NCBI GenBank assembly: GCA_021464525.1
Contig: JADRCO010000819.1
Span: forward strand, 1 to 26,024
DNA: 26,024 nucleotides
From: Rhizophagus sp. LPA8_4_AMF
Lineage: Eukaryota; Glomeromycota; Glomeromycetes; Glomerales; Glomeraceae
Direction of reading: 5' to 3'
The notes below the pieces were generated by a model. That model ran no database searches, was not told where the DNA came from, and was given only the letters and a program-made list of their open reading frames with translations. Position 1 is the stretch's first letter. Each line of letters starts with the position of its first letter. Below, piece by piece: positions 1 through 9,242 of this stretch. Both the position numbers and the translations under genes were made by a program.

Positions 1-99
1 AAACTTTATCAGTCAACTAGTTTAAATAAATGTCTAAATTCGGCTAGTGACTGATCATCTCACATGACCAATTAGTGCAGTTCTTTTTCCAATGTACAT

Positions 100-345
100 C
101 ATATTACCGAATTGCGAAGAACTGCACCATAAAAAATTTCGCAATTCTGCTATTTTGCAGAACTCCACAATACTGGCTTATTTTAAATTTTCTGTTGAAT
201 GAAATTCTGCAAAATTGCAGAATTTCACTGATTTTATAAATAAGATTATTTAATTATCTGTGAAATTGCAAAAATTGCAGAACTTCGCAAAATTGCACAA
301 AAAAAGTGCAAAAAAAAGCGGAGATTTGCAAAAATTGCAGATCTT
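100..345. repeat. Cluster of GCAAAATTGC-type palindromes
   Basis: The motif TTGCAGAA and its reverse complement TTCTGCAA recur several times between about 115 and 345. The best example is a near-perfect hairpin with 12-base arms at 201-212 and 215-226 around a two-base centre. Other partial copies lie near 150-175, 265-285 and 325-345. No coding potential is seen. This looks like the structured end or subterminal part of a non-autonomous DNA element, but I could not find element borders or a target-site duplication. Confidence 0.5.
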
Positions 346-360
346 CACAGAACTAACCTG

Positions 361-1349
361 TTTCAAATTTTCTGATGAAACTTGGAATGTAATAAGTTAA
401 AAAAGAAAGAGGGGATTTTTTAAAATTAAAGAAACATTACTAACGTTTCTTTTTTCTTTTTTTTTAGATTGCTAAAATTTTGGATAAAATAAAAGATTTA
501 CATAAAATACATAAAACAATAAATTGATTACATATAAAATTATTTAATGATTTATAAAATATTTAAAAAGAATTATTATTAGTTTCAATATATTTTTGAC
601 ATGTTGAAACTATTTCAGCAATTTCGTACAGTTTTAGCAATTTTGACATGCTAAAACTAGTTTTAACCTTTTGACATTACCCTATTGAGTTTTGGCAGGC
701 AACTTTAATTATGACAAATATAATTAAAATTTAAATTAGTTACAGAATAAGATGTATAAAATTTAAATAATTTATTTAGTTTTTAAATTAAAATTTAAAT
801 TTGTGTGATTCCAGAATATTAACATAAAAATATCATGTTTAATTAAACATTTTATTTAATAATTGAATATTTTAAAAAAAATTTAGATCTCCAGAAAATC
901 AGAAATCTAAGGTAAAATTCAGTATAATTTTAAAAGGTCATTATATATATAAGGTAAAATTATGAGACAAGAAGGATTGGTAAAATTACAAATAAATTAG
1001 AAATTTTTTTTAGAAACCTCTATTAGAAGTAAACAGAATTCTAACCTGATATGCACTTTTTATATAATAATTTTTGAAAAATTTTACAATTTTTTTTACA
1101 GAGGTAATAATAATATTTATATATTATGGTAGGATCTTGAAAAATACATATATAACTCAGATCTAAATCTAAAATTTTAATATAATTTTATATACCTAAT
1201 TTTATTAGAAGCTTTATACAAAATTATCATATAAGTTCAAATTTTATTATAAATTATATAATTATAATATATAAAAAAAGAACCTTTAAAGAAAATTCCA
1301 AATAAATTTTATTGAAAATTTATTAAAAATTTGTCTAAAAATCCTAATA
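361..1349. other. AT-rich non-coding stretch
   Basis: Very AT-rich sequence with many stops in all frames and no exon-like segment. It contains short internal direct repeats: GACATG followed by TGAAACT or TAAAACT around 598-660, and TTAAATT motifs around 720-800. The only recognisable piece is the MITE end listed at 1015-1043. The rest looks like decayed repeat DNA. Confidence 0.5.
1015..1043 (-). repeat. Solitary end of the GCTTACTT MITE family
   Basis: Read on the minus strand, this segment is close to the terminal repeat of the two MITE copies at 4108-4346 and 5895-6132. All share TTACTTCTAATAGAGGT preceded by an AGAATTCTG or AGGATCCTG type end. I could not find the matching opposite end at the expected distance of about 240 bp, so this is a truncated or strongly diverged third member. 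Confidence 0.45.
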
Positions 1350-1480
1350 CAGTTAATTTTCTATATAGTTACCTCTTTTATAGTCACAATTATCTATATA
1401 GTCACCTTAGTTGAGTGTTCCAAATTTTTACATATAAAATCTATCTATATAGTCACATTTTACATATAGTCACTATTACA
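1350..1480 (+). mobile_element. Possible terminus of a pogo/Tc1-like DNA transposon
   Basis: TA followed by CAGTTAATTTTCTATATAG starts a region where TATAGTCAC or close variants recur near 1380, 1398, 1448 and 1470. A TA dinucleotide followed by CAGT and repeated TATAGTCACC boxes is the style of pogo/Tigger-like ends. No opposite end and no transposase are visible nearby, so only one end is supported. The call rests on motif resemblance alone. Confidence 0.35.
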
Positions 1481-2605
1481 CCAATTTCTAAAAATCTTAT
1501 GTTAAAAAAGTATTACATATAATATATGCAAAGACCACTACCTTTTACTCAAATTATACTTATCATATTTATAAATTTTGACATTATACTCTACATACAT
1601 TGGATGTCATATAATATTTATTATTTATATTCTTCATATAAGATTATTAAATGTTAATTTTCATTAAGTAGGTTTGAATATTCATTATTTTTTATTTTAT
1701 TTTATTTTTTTTTCTGCAGTGTATGTTAAACTTTATTAGAATTAATGTAAATAACAATTTGTAAAGAAATGCTATCTAACTATCTAATGTAATTAAGTAA
1801 AATACCATCTGTAATTCTAGTAAACTTCTTATGTATATTGTCAGTAGAACTTATTCCTATATGGGTAGAATTGTGAATTGGCAATCTATCTTAATGAAAT
1901 AGCCTCATAATCTAAGAAATTTAATGTCCAAGAACCTGCTGCACTGCAATTTTATAACTTCTTATTGATCTTCTAAAAAATAAAAGGTATACTGCTAATT
2001 CACATAATTAATTTAATCACATTATCACCTGCACATAATCTTTAAAGTAGGAATTTTTAAAGCATAGATATATATTTTCAATTTTAAAGAAGAATCCTTT
2101 AATCCATTGTGTGATAATGACATAATGTGGATAATTCTTTTACTATCGTATACAGAATACTTGATTAATCTATTCATACAAGTCAAAGTAGTAATTGTAA
2201 ATAGGACTCCAACTAAGATCACATGTATAAAAGAGTAAGGTCTCTATACCTCTCAATCCAAATTATTAAACTGATATATCAAACAAATCTAAAAGAATTT
2301 TATAGTAATAAATAAAAGAAAAACAAAAAAATAGAAAATAAAAAACAAAAAAGAAAAAGAAAAAATAAAACCAAAAAGAAAACTAGCAAAACTAAAGTAA
2401 GTTGTCTATTTATCTTTATCCTTCTTTTGCTATAATGTAAAGAACCATTCAAAAATGAATTGCAAATCCAAATACATATCAAATTTAAAGGTATTAGCAT
2501 GTAATGCCCTATTTGAATGTAGCAGGATCTATGGCCAAACATTAGACCAATAAAAGTTAAAATCCAAAAAAGACTATAGACTATATATGTTACGTGATTT
2601 GTTGA
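1481..2605. other. AT-rich stretch without a recognisable gene
   Basis: No conserved protein segment, RNA gene or repeat border was recognised. Two minus-strand open frames lie near here, at 2025-2222 and at 2300-2686 (the second extends past this stretch). They encode low-complexity peptides rich in Leu, Phe, Ile and Lys and are best treated as chance frames in AT-rich DNA. Poly-A-rich sequence around 2310-2395 gives the hydrophobic tail of the second one. Confidence 0.45.
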
Positions 2606-2780
2606 TGTTAGGACTTTGATCAGTATGGTTTTTACCAAAACTGAAACTGACCTGAATTGATCAATATCAGTATTATCAATTACCAAAACTGATTAGTTTT
2701 GATAATCATCAATATCAAAACTGACTAGTATTTACCAAAAACTGAACTAATTTACTGATTTATTATCAGTTCAGATTTTA

Positions 2781-3265
2781 ATGTTTTTGCAACATTTTTA
2801 TTAAAATAATTAAAAACATTTGCAAAAAACGTTTTTTCATTAAATTATTAATAAAAATGTTTTTGCAACGTTTCCTATTAAAAAATTAAAAACATTTGCG
2901 AAAAATGTTTTTTTTATGAATTTTATTTGTAAAAAACATTTTCACAATGTTTTCTATTAAAATAATAAAAAAATGTTACAAAATATTTTTTTATTAAATT
3001 ACTTATCAAAAAATGTTTTTGCAATATTTTTTGTTGAAAGAATTAAATTATTTGTGAAAAATATTTTTTATTAAATTATTAATAAAAAATGATTTTGCAA
3101 CGTTTTCTATTAATATAATTAAAAACATTGCAAAATATTTTTTTATTTATTAAATTACATGTTAAAAATATTTTGCAACATTTTTAATATTTTAATAAAA
3201 AATATTGCAAAATGTTTTTTATTTATTAATTTACTTGTTAAAAAATGTTTTACAATATTTTTTTT
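2781..3265. repeat. Tandem array, about 76-79 bp period, about seven units
   Basis: Units begin with AATGTTTTTGCAACGTTTT or a degenerate form near 2781, 2857, 2934, 3013, 3089, 3167 and 3245, giving a period of 76 to 79 bp. Each unit also holds the inverse, AAAACATTTGCAAAAAA, so every repeat can fold on itself. Units differ at many positions, so the array is not recent. It is non-coding. It sits inside the TGATCAGT-rich block. Confidence 0.65.
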
Positions 3266-3412
3266 TAATAGTCAACCGATCGGTAAATCAGTTCGGTAAA
3301 TTGTAATTACCGAAACTAATCAGTAAATTTACTGAAATAATTAGTATAATTTACTGAAGTGATCAGTAAATCAGTTCAGTAAATCGCAAAACTTATACTG
3401 AAACTGCAATTA

Positions 3413-4006
3413 GGGGCATGTCAGAAATCAGCTGATTTAAAAGAAAGGTAAGGGAGTCAAGCTTCAAATCAGATCTACATATCATGTGACATTTATATAT
3501 TTAAATATAAATATAAGTAGTAATTTAATTATTTTTTGATATAATTATTATAATGCAATTAACTTGACTTCTAGTGTTTCAACTTTAATAAACTTTTTTT
3601 TAATTTATAGCTCTCATTTAGGTCTACAAATCTAGCTTTATAAAACAAAAAAAAGTTTGTTCAAATTGAATCACTAGAAGCCAAAATAATAGTATAATAC
3701 TAATTATTATTTTATTATAATTATTATAATGCAATTATCTTGACTTCCTGTGATCCAATTTTAATAAACTTTTTTTTTAATTTATAGCTTTCATTTAGCT
3801 TCACAAATTTAGATCTACAAAACAAAAAAAAGTTTGTTCAAATTGAGTTACCAGAAGCCAAGATAATTATATAATACTAATCATTATATATAATATTTAA
3901 TATTTAATAATAATAATTTTTTTTAGCCAATCAGATTTCAATCAGGTGGGGGTGAGGGGGTTAAGGCCACTAATTGAAAGATATCAGTTGATTTCTGGTA
4001 CGCTCC
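3413..4006. mobile_element. Non-autonomous element, PIF/Harbinger-like MITE, TTA target duplication
   Basis: The left end GGGGCATGTCAGAAATCAGC and the reverse complement of the right end, GGAGCGTACCAGAAATCAAC, match at about 19 of the first 24 positions. The element is flanked on both sides by TTA (3410-3412 and 4007-4009). A TTA duplication with a GGG/GGA start is typical of the PIF/Harbinger superfamily, so the family call is inference from end structure. There is no transposase. The interior holds a two-copy foldback repeat (3541-3890). It appears to have inserted into the TGATCAGT-rich block. Confidence 0.55.
3541..3890. repeat. Tandemly duplicated foldback, two units of about 176 bp
   Basis: Two direct copies start at 3541 and 3717, both with ATAATTATTATAATGCAATT. 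Each copy is itself an inverted repeat: CTTGACTTC plus a T-rich arm on the left, and an A-rich arm plus GAAGCC on the right, with a spacer of about 45 bp. In the first copy the arms lie roughly at 3560-3605 and 3650-3695. Each unit can form a long imperfect hairpin and the pair can also fold together. No coding potential was seen. Confidence 0.65.
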
Positions 4007-4107
4007 TTACCAAACTGATCAGTAAACTTACCGAAAGTTTCAGTTTGATAAATCAGAAAACTAAAACTATTCTAAAACTTAAACTGATCAGTACAGTTTG
4101 GTAATTA

Positions 4108-4346
4108 CAGGACCCTGCTTACTTCTAATAGAGATCATCTACGGGTTTAAGGTAAAAATTAAATGTAAAAGTTTGTAAAGATCCTACTTTAAATAGATAA
4201 ATTAAATCTAAAAAAGAAAGGTTGTTATGATTTTTTTTCTTTTTAGACTTATTAACCAATAGAATTAAGAATTAAAGTAAGGTAAAAATCATTAGTAAAG
4301 GGTTAATTTCTTACGGTGACCTTTATTATAAGTAAGCAGGATCCTG
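4108..4346. mobile_element. MITE copy 1 (TA target duplication)
   Basis: A 239-bp element with inverted ends: CAGGACCCTGCTTACTTC on the left and, in reverse complement, CAGGATCCTGCTTACTTA on the right. The similarity continues inward through AATAGAGGTCACC. It is flanked by TA on both sides (4106-4107 and 4347-4348). The interior is nearly the same as that of 5895-6132, including the shared stretch GTTTGTAAAGATCCTAC. It has no open frame of note. The TA duplication suggests mobilisation by a Tc1/mariner-type transposase. Confidence 0.7.
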
Positions 4347-4870
4347 TAATTACTAAAACTGATCAGAACTCTAGTTGATGTATTTATATTATATGTGAAA
4401 ATTATCTTTGTTCATGATAATACGTGCTAAAAACACATCCAGGTTGAAATCAAAAGGAGGCTTAATTTGTGATGTAATATGACTTTCTGAATAAGGCCAA
4501 CCAAGTAAATAGACCTTTTTGGAAAAAAAGGGTAGAAGAGAAAAATGAAAAGAAGGTAGAGAGGAAGGCAGTAAAGACAAAAAAAATATCCAAAAATCAA
4601 AGTCATTAACTGTGTATTTAAAAAAGGTAGTTTGCAAATGTGCTAGTCTACTATTAGTTTTATCTAGTGTTCTAAAAAAATCTGATCTGATCTAGATCTG
4701 CAGATTTAATCCAAGTCAAATCAGTTCAGTTTTCAAAAATTTGATTTGTAAATCAGATTTTAAAAAAATCTGATCTGATCAGATTTAAATCAGATTAGAT
4801 TATGATATAAGAAAATTTGATCTGATTCAAATCAATTTTTATAAAAAAGTAAAAAATTTTTTTTTGGAAA
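4347..4870. repeat. AT-rich spacer with a TCTGATC-rich palindromic patch
   Basis: No gene was recognised; an open frame on the minus strand at 4389-4637 gives a Phe/Leu/Ser-rich peptide without familiar motifs. Between about 4676 and 4825 the motif TCTGATC or its complement GATCAGA recurs many times, with ATCAGATT spaced irregularly. This makes a dense nest of short palindromes, probably another subterminal repeat of a DNA element. Confidence 0.45.
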
Positions 4871-5894
4871 CCTGGACGAATGAACGATCAAGAGTTAAAA
4901 AAATAAACAAACTAGGTAAATTTGTTTCCTTTTTTTTGTTATTTTATACTTGAGAGAATGTAACCAATGTTTTTCTTCTTTTTTTAAAATCTGGATGAAT
5001 AGACGAAGCTCGATAGCCAAGATTTAAAATAATGAACTAATTAGTAAGTTCATTTATTTATTATTTTTATTTTGTTATTTTATATTTAAGGGAACGTAAT
5101 TAACATTTCTTTCTTTTTTTTAGAAAATCTGGACGAACGGATGAAGTTAGAGACCAGGATTTAAATAATAAACTATTAGTAAGTTCATTTATTTTTTTTT
5201 ATTTTTTACTTGAGGGAATATAACTAACTTTTTCCTTCTTTTTTTTAGAAAACCTGGATGAACAAACGAAGCCAGACAACTAGGATTTAAAATAATGAAC
5301 TATTAGTAAGTTTGTTTATTCATTGGTATTTTTTTATTTTATACTTGAAGAAACATAACTAATGTTTTCCTTCTTTTTTTTTAGAAAACCTGAACAAATA
5401 GACGAAGCTGGATAATCAAGATTTAAAATAATGAACTATTAATAAGTTTGTTTACTGTATAGCGCTACATATAATACTCCAGTACTATTCAAAAAAGCCA
5501 GTCTAGATTAAATAGTACTCAGGAGAGGGAGTGGTATTATGTGAGGAGGAGGGTACTATACGAGAATAACCTTAGCCAAATATCAAATTTTGGCCAAAAT
5601 TACCCTGGATACTAATCAAAAATATCAAAATTTGTAGTTGAATAGTACCCTGGTACTATTTAAGGGAGATACTATTTGAGGGGATACTGTATGTAGCACT
5701 ATACGGTATTTATTAGTGTTTTTTTTATTTTATACTTGAGAGAACGTAATTAACATTTCCTTCTTTATTTTAGTAAACTTGGACAAATGGACGAAGCTGG
5801 ATGACCAGGATTTAAAGTAATGAACTATTAATAAGTTCATTTATTTATTGTTTTTTTTTGTTATTTTATACTTAAGAGAACGTAACTAATATTT
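4871..5894 (+). repeat. Tandem array of exon/intron-like units, about 120-138 bp period, six units
   Basis: Six copies start with CTGGACGAA or a variant at about 4872, 4991, 5129, 5254, 5390 and 5778. A foreign 252-bp element separates the last two. Each unit has a block of about 63 bp running from AAAACCTGGACGAA to GAACTATTA. It is followed by about 65 bp that begins GTAAGT (ATAAGT in the two last units) and ends in a long T tract plus TAG. These are the consensus 5-prime and 3-prime splice signals used by the genes later in this window, and the spacing fits local intron sizes. The exon-like blocks contain stops in each frame I checked, so coding is doubtful. The array runs directly into a MITE at 5895. 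Confidence 0.65.
5455..5706. mobile_element. 252-bp MITE inserted in the tandem array
   Basis: The left end CTGTATAGCGCTACATA and the reverse complement of the right end, CCGTATAGTGCTACATA, form terminal inverted repeats. The flanking bases are TA on both sides (5453-5454 and 5707-5708). Removing the element and one TA restores a sequence matching the other array units (GTTTGTT followed by TATTTATT), which supports the borders. The interior repeats AGTACT and AATAGTA motifs and is non-coding. The superfamily is likely Tc1/mariner-like, judged only from the TA duplication. Confidence 0.65.
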
Positions 5895-6132
5895 TAGAAC
5901 CCCACTTACTTCTAATAGAGGTCACCATGGGCTTAAGGTAAAAATTATATGTAAAAGTTTGTAAAGATCCTACTTTAAATAGATAAATTAAATCTAAAAA
6001 AGGAAGGTTGTTATGATTTTTTTCCTTTTTAGACTTATTAACCAATAGAATTAAGAATTAAAGTAAGGTAAAAATCATTAATAAAGTGTCAATTTTTTAC
6101 GGTGACCTTTATTATAAGTAAGCGAAATCCTG
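5895..6132. mobile_element. MITE copy 2, same family as 4108-4346
   Basis: A 238-bp copy, nearly identical to 4108-4346 over most of its length, including the central segment ATAAATTAAATCTAAAAAAG and the right-hand GGTGACCTTTATTATAAG. Its outermost bases have drifted, and the flanks are TT rather than a clear TA. It lies exactly where the tandem array of exon/intron-like units stops, so it probably inserted into that array. Confidence 0.7.
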
Positions 6133-6678
6133 TTATAAATACGACCAGAAAGAGTTTTTATTATTTCTTTATTATATTCTATACATACTTTATTTATTCA
6201 AAAAATTAGGTTTATTTAACCAAAGTATTTAGTTTATGTGATAAAGTTGTTTAATGGATATAAAAGGATTTATATATTAATTTTTATTGTACTTGATATA
6301 TAGTTAATGCAGGTTTTTTATCATCAGTCTCTAAGGATAACAGATGGTTTATTGGATAATTATATTAGTATAGTTCAGATTTATTTACCTAGGTACAGTC
6401 AAAATCTGATGTACCGATGCTACTGATTTTGGGAAAAATTATCAGTAGATTGAAATATCAGTATAGTATATAAATTTTATATATCAATATTAATATAAAA
6501 TGTTAAATCAGTATCGGTACAAAAAATTTTTATTATAATTGTATAAAACTTTTATATTTATTGTAATTATTGGCATTAGTATTCCTTTATTATATTATTG
6601 GAAAGCGCTGTATTACAAAATTTGAACAAAATTATCTAATGTTATCTGTTTTGAATTATCAATATATGATTTTAATAT

Positions 6679-8347
6679 TCAATACCTCAATTTCTTTAAT
6701 AAATTTAATTCATTCAGACCACTAGAAGCATCTGATGAATGTTCAAAAAATACGACAAGATCATTCAAATAACCTAGAGCTTCTCTTTTAGAAATTATTT
6801 CTAAAGATTCTTCTTCATTTAAATCTGTTTCTAGTTCATTATTCTTTGACTTTACCATAGATATAACTTCTTCATCAGTTAATCCTTCATTGTTTTTTAA
6901 AAAATCATCAATATGAAGAAATTCTTCTACACCTATAGAATCGTCAAATGGGAGTTGGTCAATTAAATCTTGCAACTCCATTTCATCACAGACTGCTTGA
7001 TCATCATGATCCTCAATTTCATCATCTATTTCATCCTGTGAAGGGATTCCTGTATGCCGCCAACAATTTTTAATTGTCTGTTGACTTACTGAGTTCCAAG
7101 CATTTTTACTAAAATTAATAGCATCATAAATGTTCAAAGGAATGATCTCTCTATTTAATTCTTGTGAAATTTCATATGTTTCAACCCTATTTCTAACAAG
7201 TAATTTTCGATATTGTGCCTAAAAAATCATTATAATTTATATAAAAGGCATTATCTTGTAAAATTATCAATAAAAGTAAAATAATACTGACTTTAAGAGA
7301 GTTAATTATTTCTGCATCACAAGATTGCAAATGTGCTATAGTGTTTAGTAGCAAAAAGTGTACAGTTACATTTGTTAAATTTAAATTTCATTAATGACAT
7401 GTACTGGAGCATTATCAACAAGTAATAGAATGTTGTGATATTGTAACCGCATTCGTGCATCTAATTTTGAGATATAGTCATTCCATACTGAAACCTGCAT
7501 CCAAGCAGTCGAATTCTGGTAATAATTAACTGGTAATTCTTCCTTTTTTTTCCTTACAATATTCGTGGATTTTTGTAAGTATGGATAAAAAGTGGTTTCA
7601 ACTTTTCAGTTCCAGCTGCATTACATGTAAGAAGAAGAGTAACCCGCTTTTTAGATTTTTTTTGCCAGAAAGTGGGTCTTGTGCTAACATCTTTGAAGGT
7701 TCAAGATCCCAATACAATTCTGAAATAAATAAAGAAAATTAATAATATTTAATTTTTTTTAAAAAATTAACATTACCTGTTTCATTACAGTTGAAAACAT
7801 CATTTAAATCATAATTCTCAATAATTTCATACAAACGTTTTCTTTCTTCATTTAATGTCTCTAACGGCGCACTTTTAGCTTCACCCCACTTGACATATTC
7901 TTTTAAATGATGTCATTGTTTAAATTTATTAATCCACCTATTAGAAGCTACAAAATTATCAATTTCAAATTCTCGTGCAAAAGCTTTTGCTTTTTCACAT
8001 AAAATATTACCATTAATAACAAGTTCAGCAGCAAGTGCACTCGTTGTCCATATCGCAAGTGCTTCCTCTACTTGAGAAAAGCAAGGTGCCCTTTCTCTTT
8101 GTTTATTTGTCTCTTCTGAATCAGGATCTATATGCAACCACTTATCTTTTTGTTTTAAAATATCAGAAACAGTATTTTGCTTGATTTTATATATGGTAGC
8201 AAGTTCTTCTTGGGTAGGTTGTGATGTTTTTTGATAGTCCAAACAGAGTTGACGCTTCTGGGTATGTGTTAAAACAACTCTTTTCTTTATTGAGAGGAAT
8301 CTTGAGCAGACTTTCTTTTTCTGTGTGGTTGAGGCATTGTGATTCAT
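6679..8347 (-). pseudogene. Broken pogo/Tigger transposase (CENP-B HTH plus DDE core)
   Basis: Starts at ATG 8345-8347. The first about 145 residues show two helix-turn-helix parts: HTQKRQLCLDYQKTSQPTQE, then a Tc5/CENP-B-type region ending NRWINKFKQ. Further parts follow on the same strand: VKWGEAKSAPLETLNEERKR, NCNETELYW, KKRVTLLLTCNAAGTEKLKP, LLLVDNAPVHV, and a C-terminal IYDAINFSKNAWNSVSQQTI with NCWRHTG. Two introns fit (7720-7776 and 7219-7291). One in-frame TGA (7913-7915) and about three frame changes interrupt the frame, one of them in an A run after the Ser-Gly-Lys-Lys segment. The first catalytic Asp of the family motif NMDET reads Asn here (NCNET). The other two acidic positions are present. 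This is a dead copy. Confidence 0.8.
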
Positions 8348-8590
8348 AATAAACGTGAAAATATCTTTTTTGATTTACTGACACTTTTTTTAAATACATA
8401 TTTTAAGAATGACACAAGATTATTGAACGTGTATTAAGCAATAAAAAGGCAAAAAGCCAATATTACATGTGAAAAAATGCCGGTGCAACCTACCAATAAG
8501 AAGTCACGTGATTTTATTAGTACTATTTACTATGCATTACTATAAAGGGGTAAAAGGCAAATATTGGTACAGGTTACATCGTGAAAACTA

Positions 8591-9125
8591 TGGTGCAAAC
8601 AGTCTAAAGCCAGCCAATATTTTATTTAGCGGCCAAATTTCTCAGGCTATAATCACGTCACGTAAAATAAATTTTATTGGTTAATATTATAATCATGTGA
8701 TTAATTTTGCCGATGTGACTTATATTTTTTTTACAATATATAATGTTTGCATATAGATTATATTGATAAAGTGATAAAAATGATTTTTACTTTTAATACT
8801 GATCAGTGTAATGGAAAAATAGGGGATTTACTTTTTTAGGTTTAGTGTGATTTAAGAAATTTTAGCCTAAATTATGAAATTTTTGTAATTTTAGGCCACT
8901 TTATGATGGCCAAATTTGGCACATACTTAATAAAAATACCTGATTTTAAATTTATATATTTAATGTTAATGATTACTTAACCAGAAAAGGACTCTGTCAT
9001 ATAAAAGACAATGACCTAATCTATTATTTAACAGAGAGTTTATTTAAAATAATTGATTTTTTAGTTACTTCTATTTTTTTGAAGTCATGTAATAAAATGT
9101 GGTTGGCTTTAGACTGTTTGCACCA
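8591..9125. mobile_element. Nested 535-bp MITE inside the pogo/Tigger element
   Basis: The left end TGGTGCAAACAGTCTAAAGC at 8591 and the reverse complement of the right end agree at 25 of 26 bases. Both sides are flanked by TA (8589-8590 and 9126-9127). There is no transposase inside; a plus-strand frame at 8469-8684 crosses its left border and looks meaningless. The ends match each other better than those of the host element, so this insertion is probably younger. An alternative is an internal inverted duplication of the host transposon rather than a separate element. Confidence 0.6.
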
Positions 9126-9242
9126 TATAAATAATATTGGTACAACGAGGTTTTTTATTAATTGTGAAATGGGACAATGAAAATTTATCGGTATAGGAAA
9201 TTATCGGTATATAGAATATCGGTACATCAAGGTTTGACTGTA

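Larger units (their letters stand above)
2606..4107. repeat. Composite repeat block with TGATCAGT boxes
   Basis: Boxes of the type TGATCAGT, TTTACTGA and TCAGTAAA are dense at 2606-2780, 3275-3405 and 4010-4107. Many are palindromic and they occur in opposite orientations at the two sides. They flank a tandem array (2781-3265) and a separate inserted element (3413-4006). The layout suggests one non-autonomous element with repetitive subterminal ends that was later interrupted. The outer borders are not sharp, and I could not identify a clean target-site duplication for the whole block. Confidence 0.4.
6396..9240 (-). mobile_element. pogo/Tigger-type DNA transposon, 2845 bp, ends present, transposase broken
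   Basis: The left end starts CAGTCAAAATC and the right end, read on the other strand, starts CAGTCAAACCT. Both continue TGATGTACCGAT, so 20 of 23 terminal bases match. TA flanks both ends (6394-6395 and 9241-9242), as expected for Tc1/mariner-superfamily insertion. The minus strand carries a transposase with a CENP-B-like DNA-binding region and a DDE core of the pogo/Tigger type (6679-8347). The element is inactive because the coding region is broken and one catalytic Asp is replaced. A 535-bp element is nested in its right part (8591-9125). End divergence suggests a moderately old insertion. Confidence 0.85.

Noticed and set aside
2025-2222. 65-codon minus-strand open frame
   Set aside because: Composition is that of translated AT-rich DNA, without domain motifs, splice-supported extension or family resemblance.
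2300-2686. 128-codon minus-strand frame with a hydrophobic Leu/Phe tail resembling a membrane protein
   Set aside because: The hydrophobic end is the translation of an A-rich tract read in reverse. The N-terminal part overlaps TGATCAGT repeats and shows no family motif.
4389-4637. 82-codon minus-strand frame
   Set aside because: Phe/Ser/Leu-rich low-complexity peptide in a repeat region, with no recognisable motif.
8187-8399. 70-codon minus-strand frame overlapping the transposase start
   Set aside because: Different frame of the transposase N-terminal exon; the DNA-binding motifs are in the other frame.
8469-8684. 71-codon plus-strand frame upstream of the transposase
   Set aside because: It runs across the border of the nested element and has no family resemblance.
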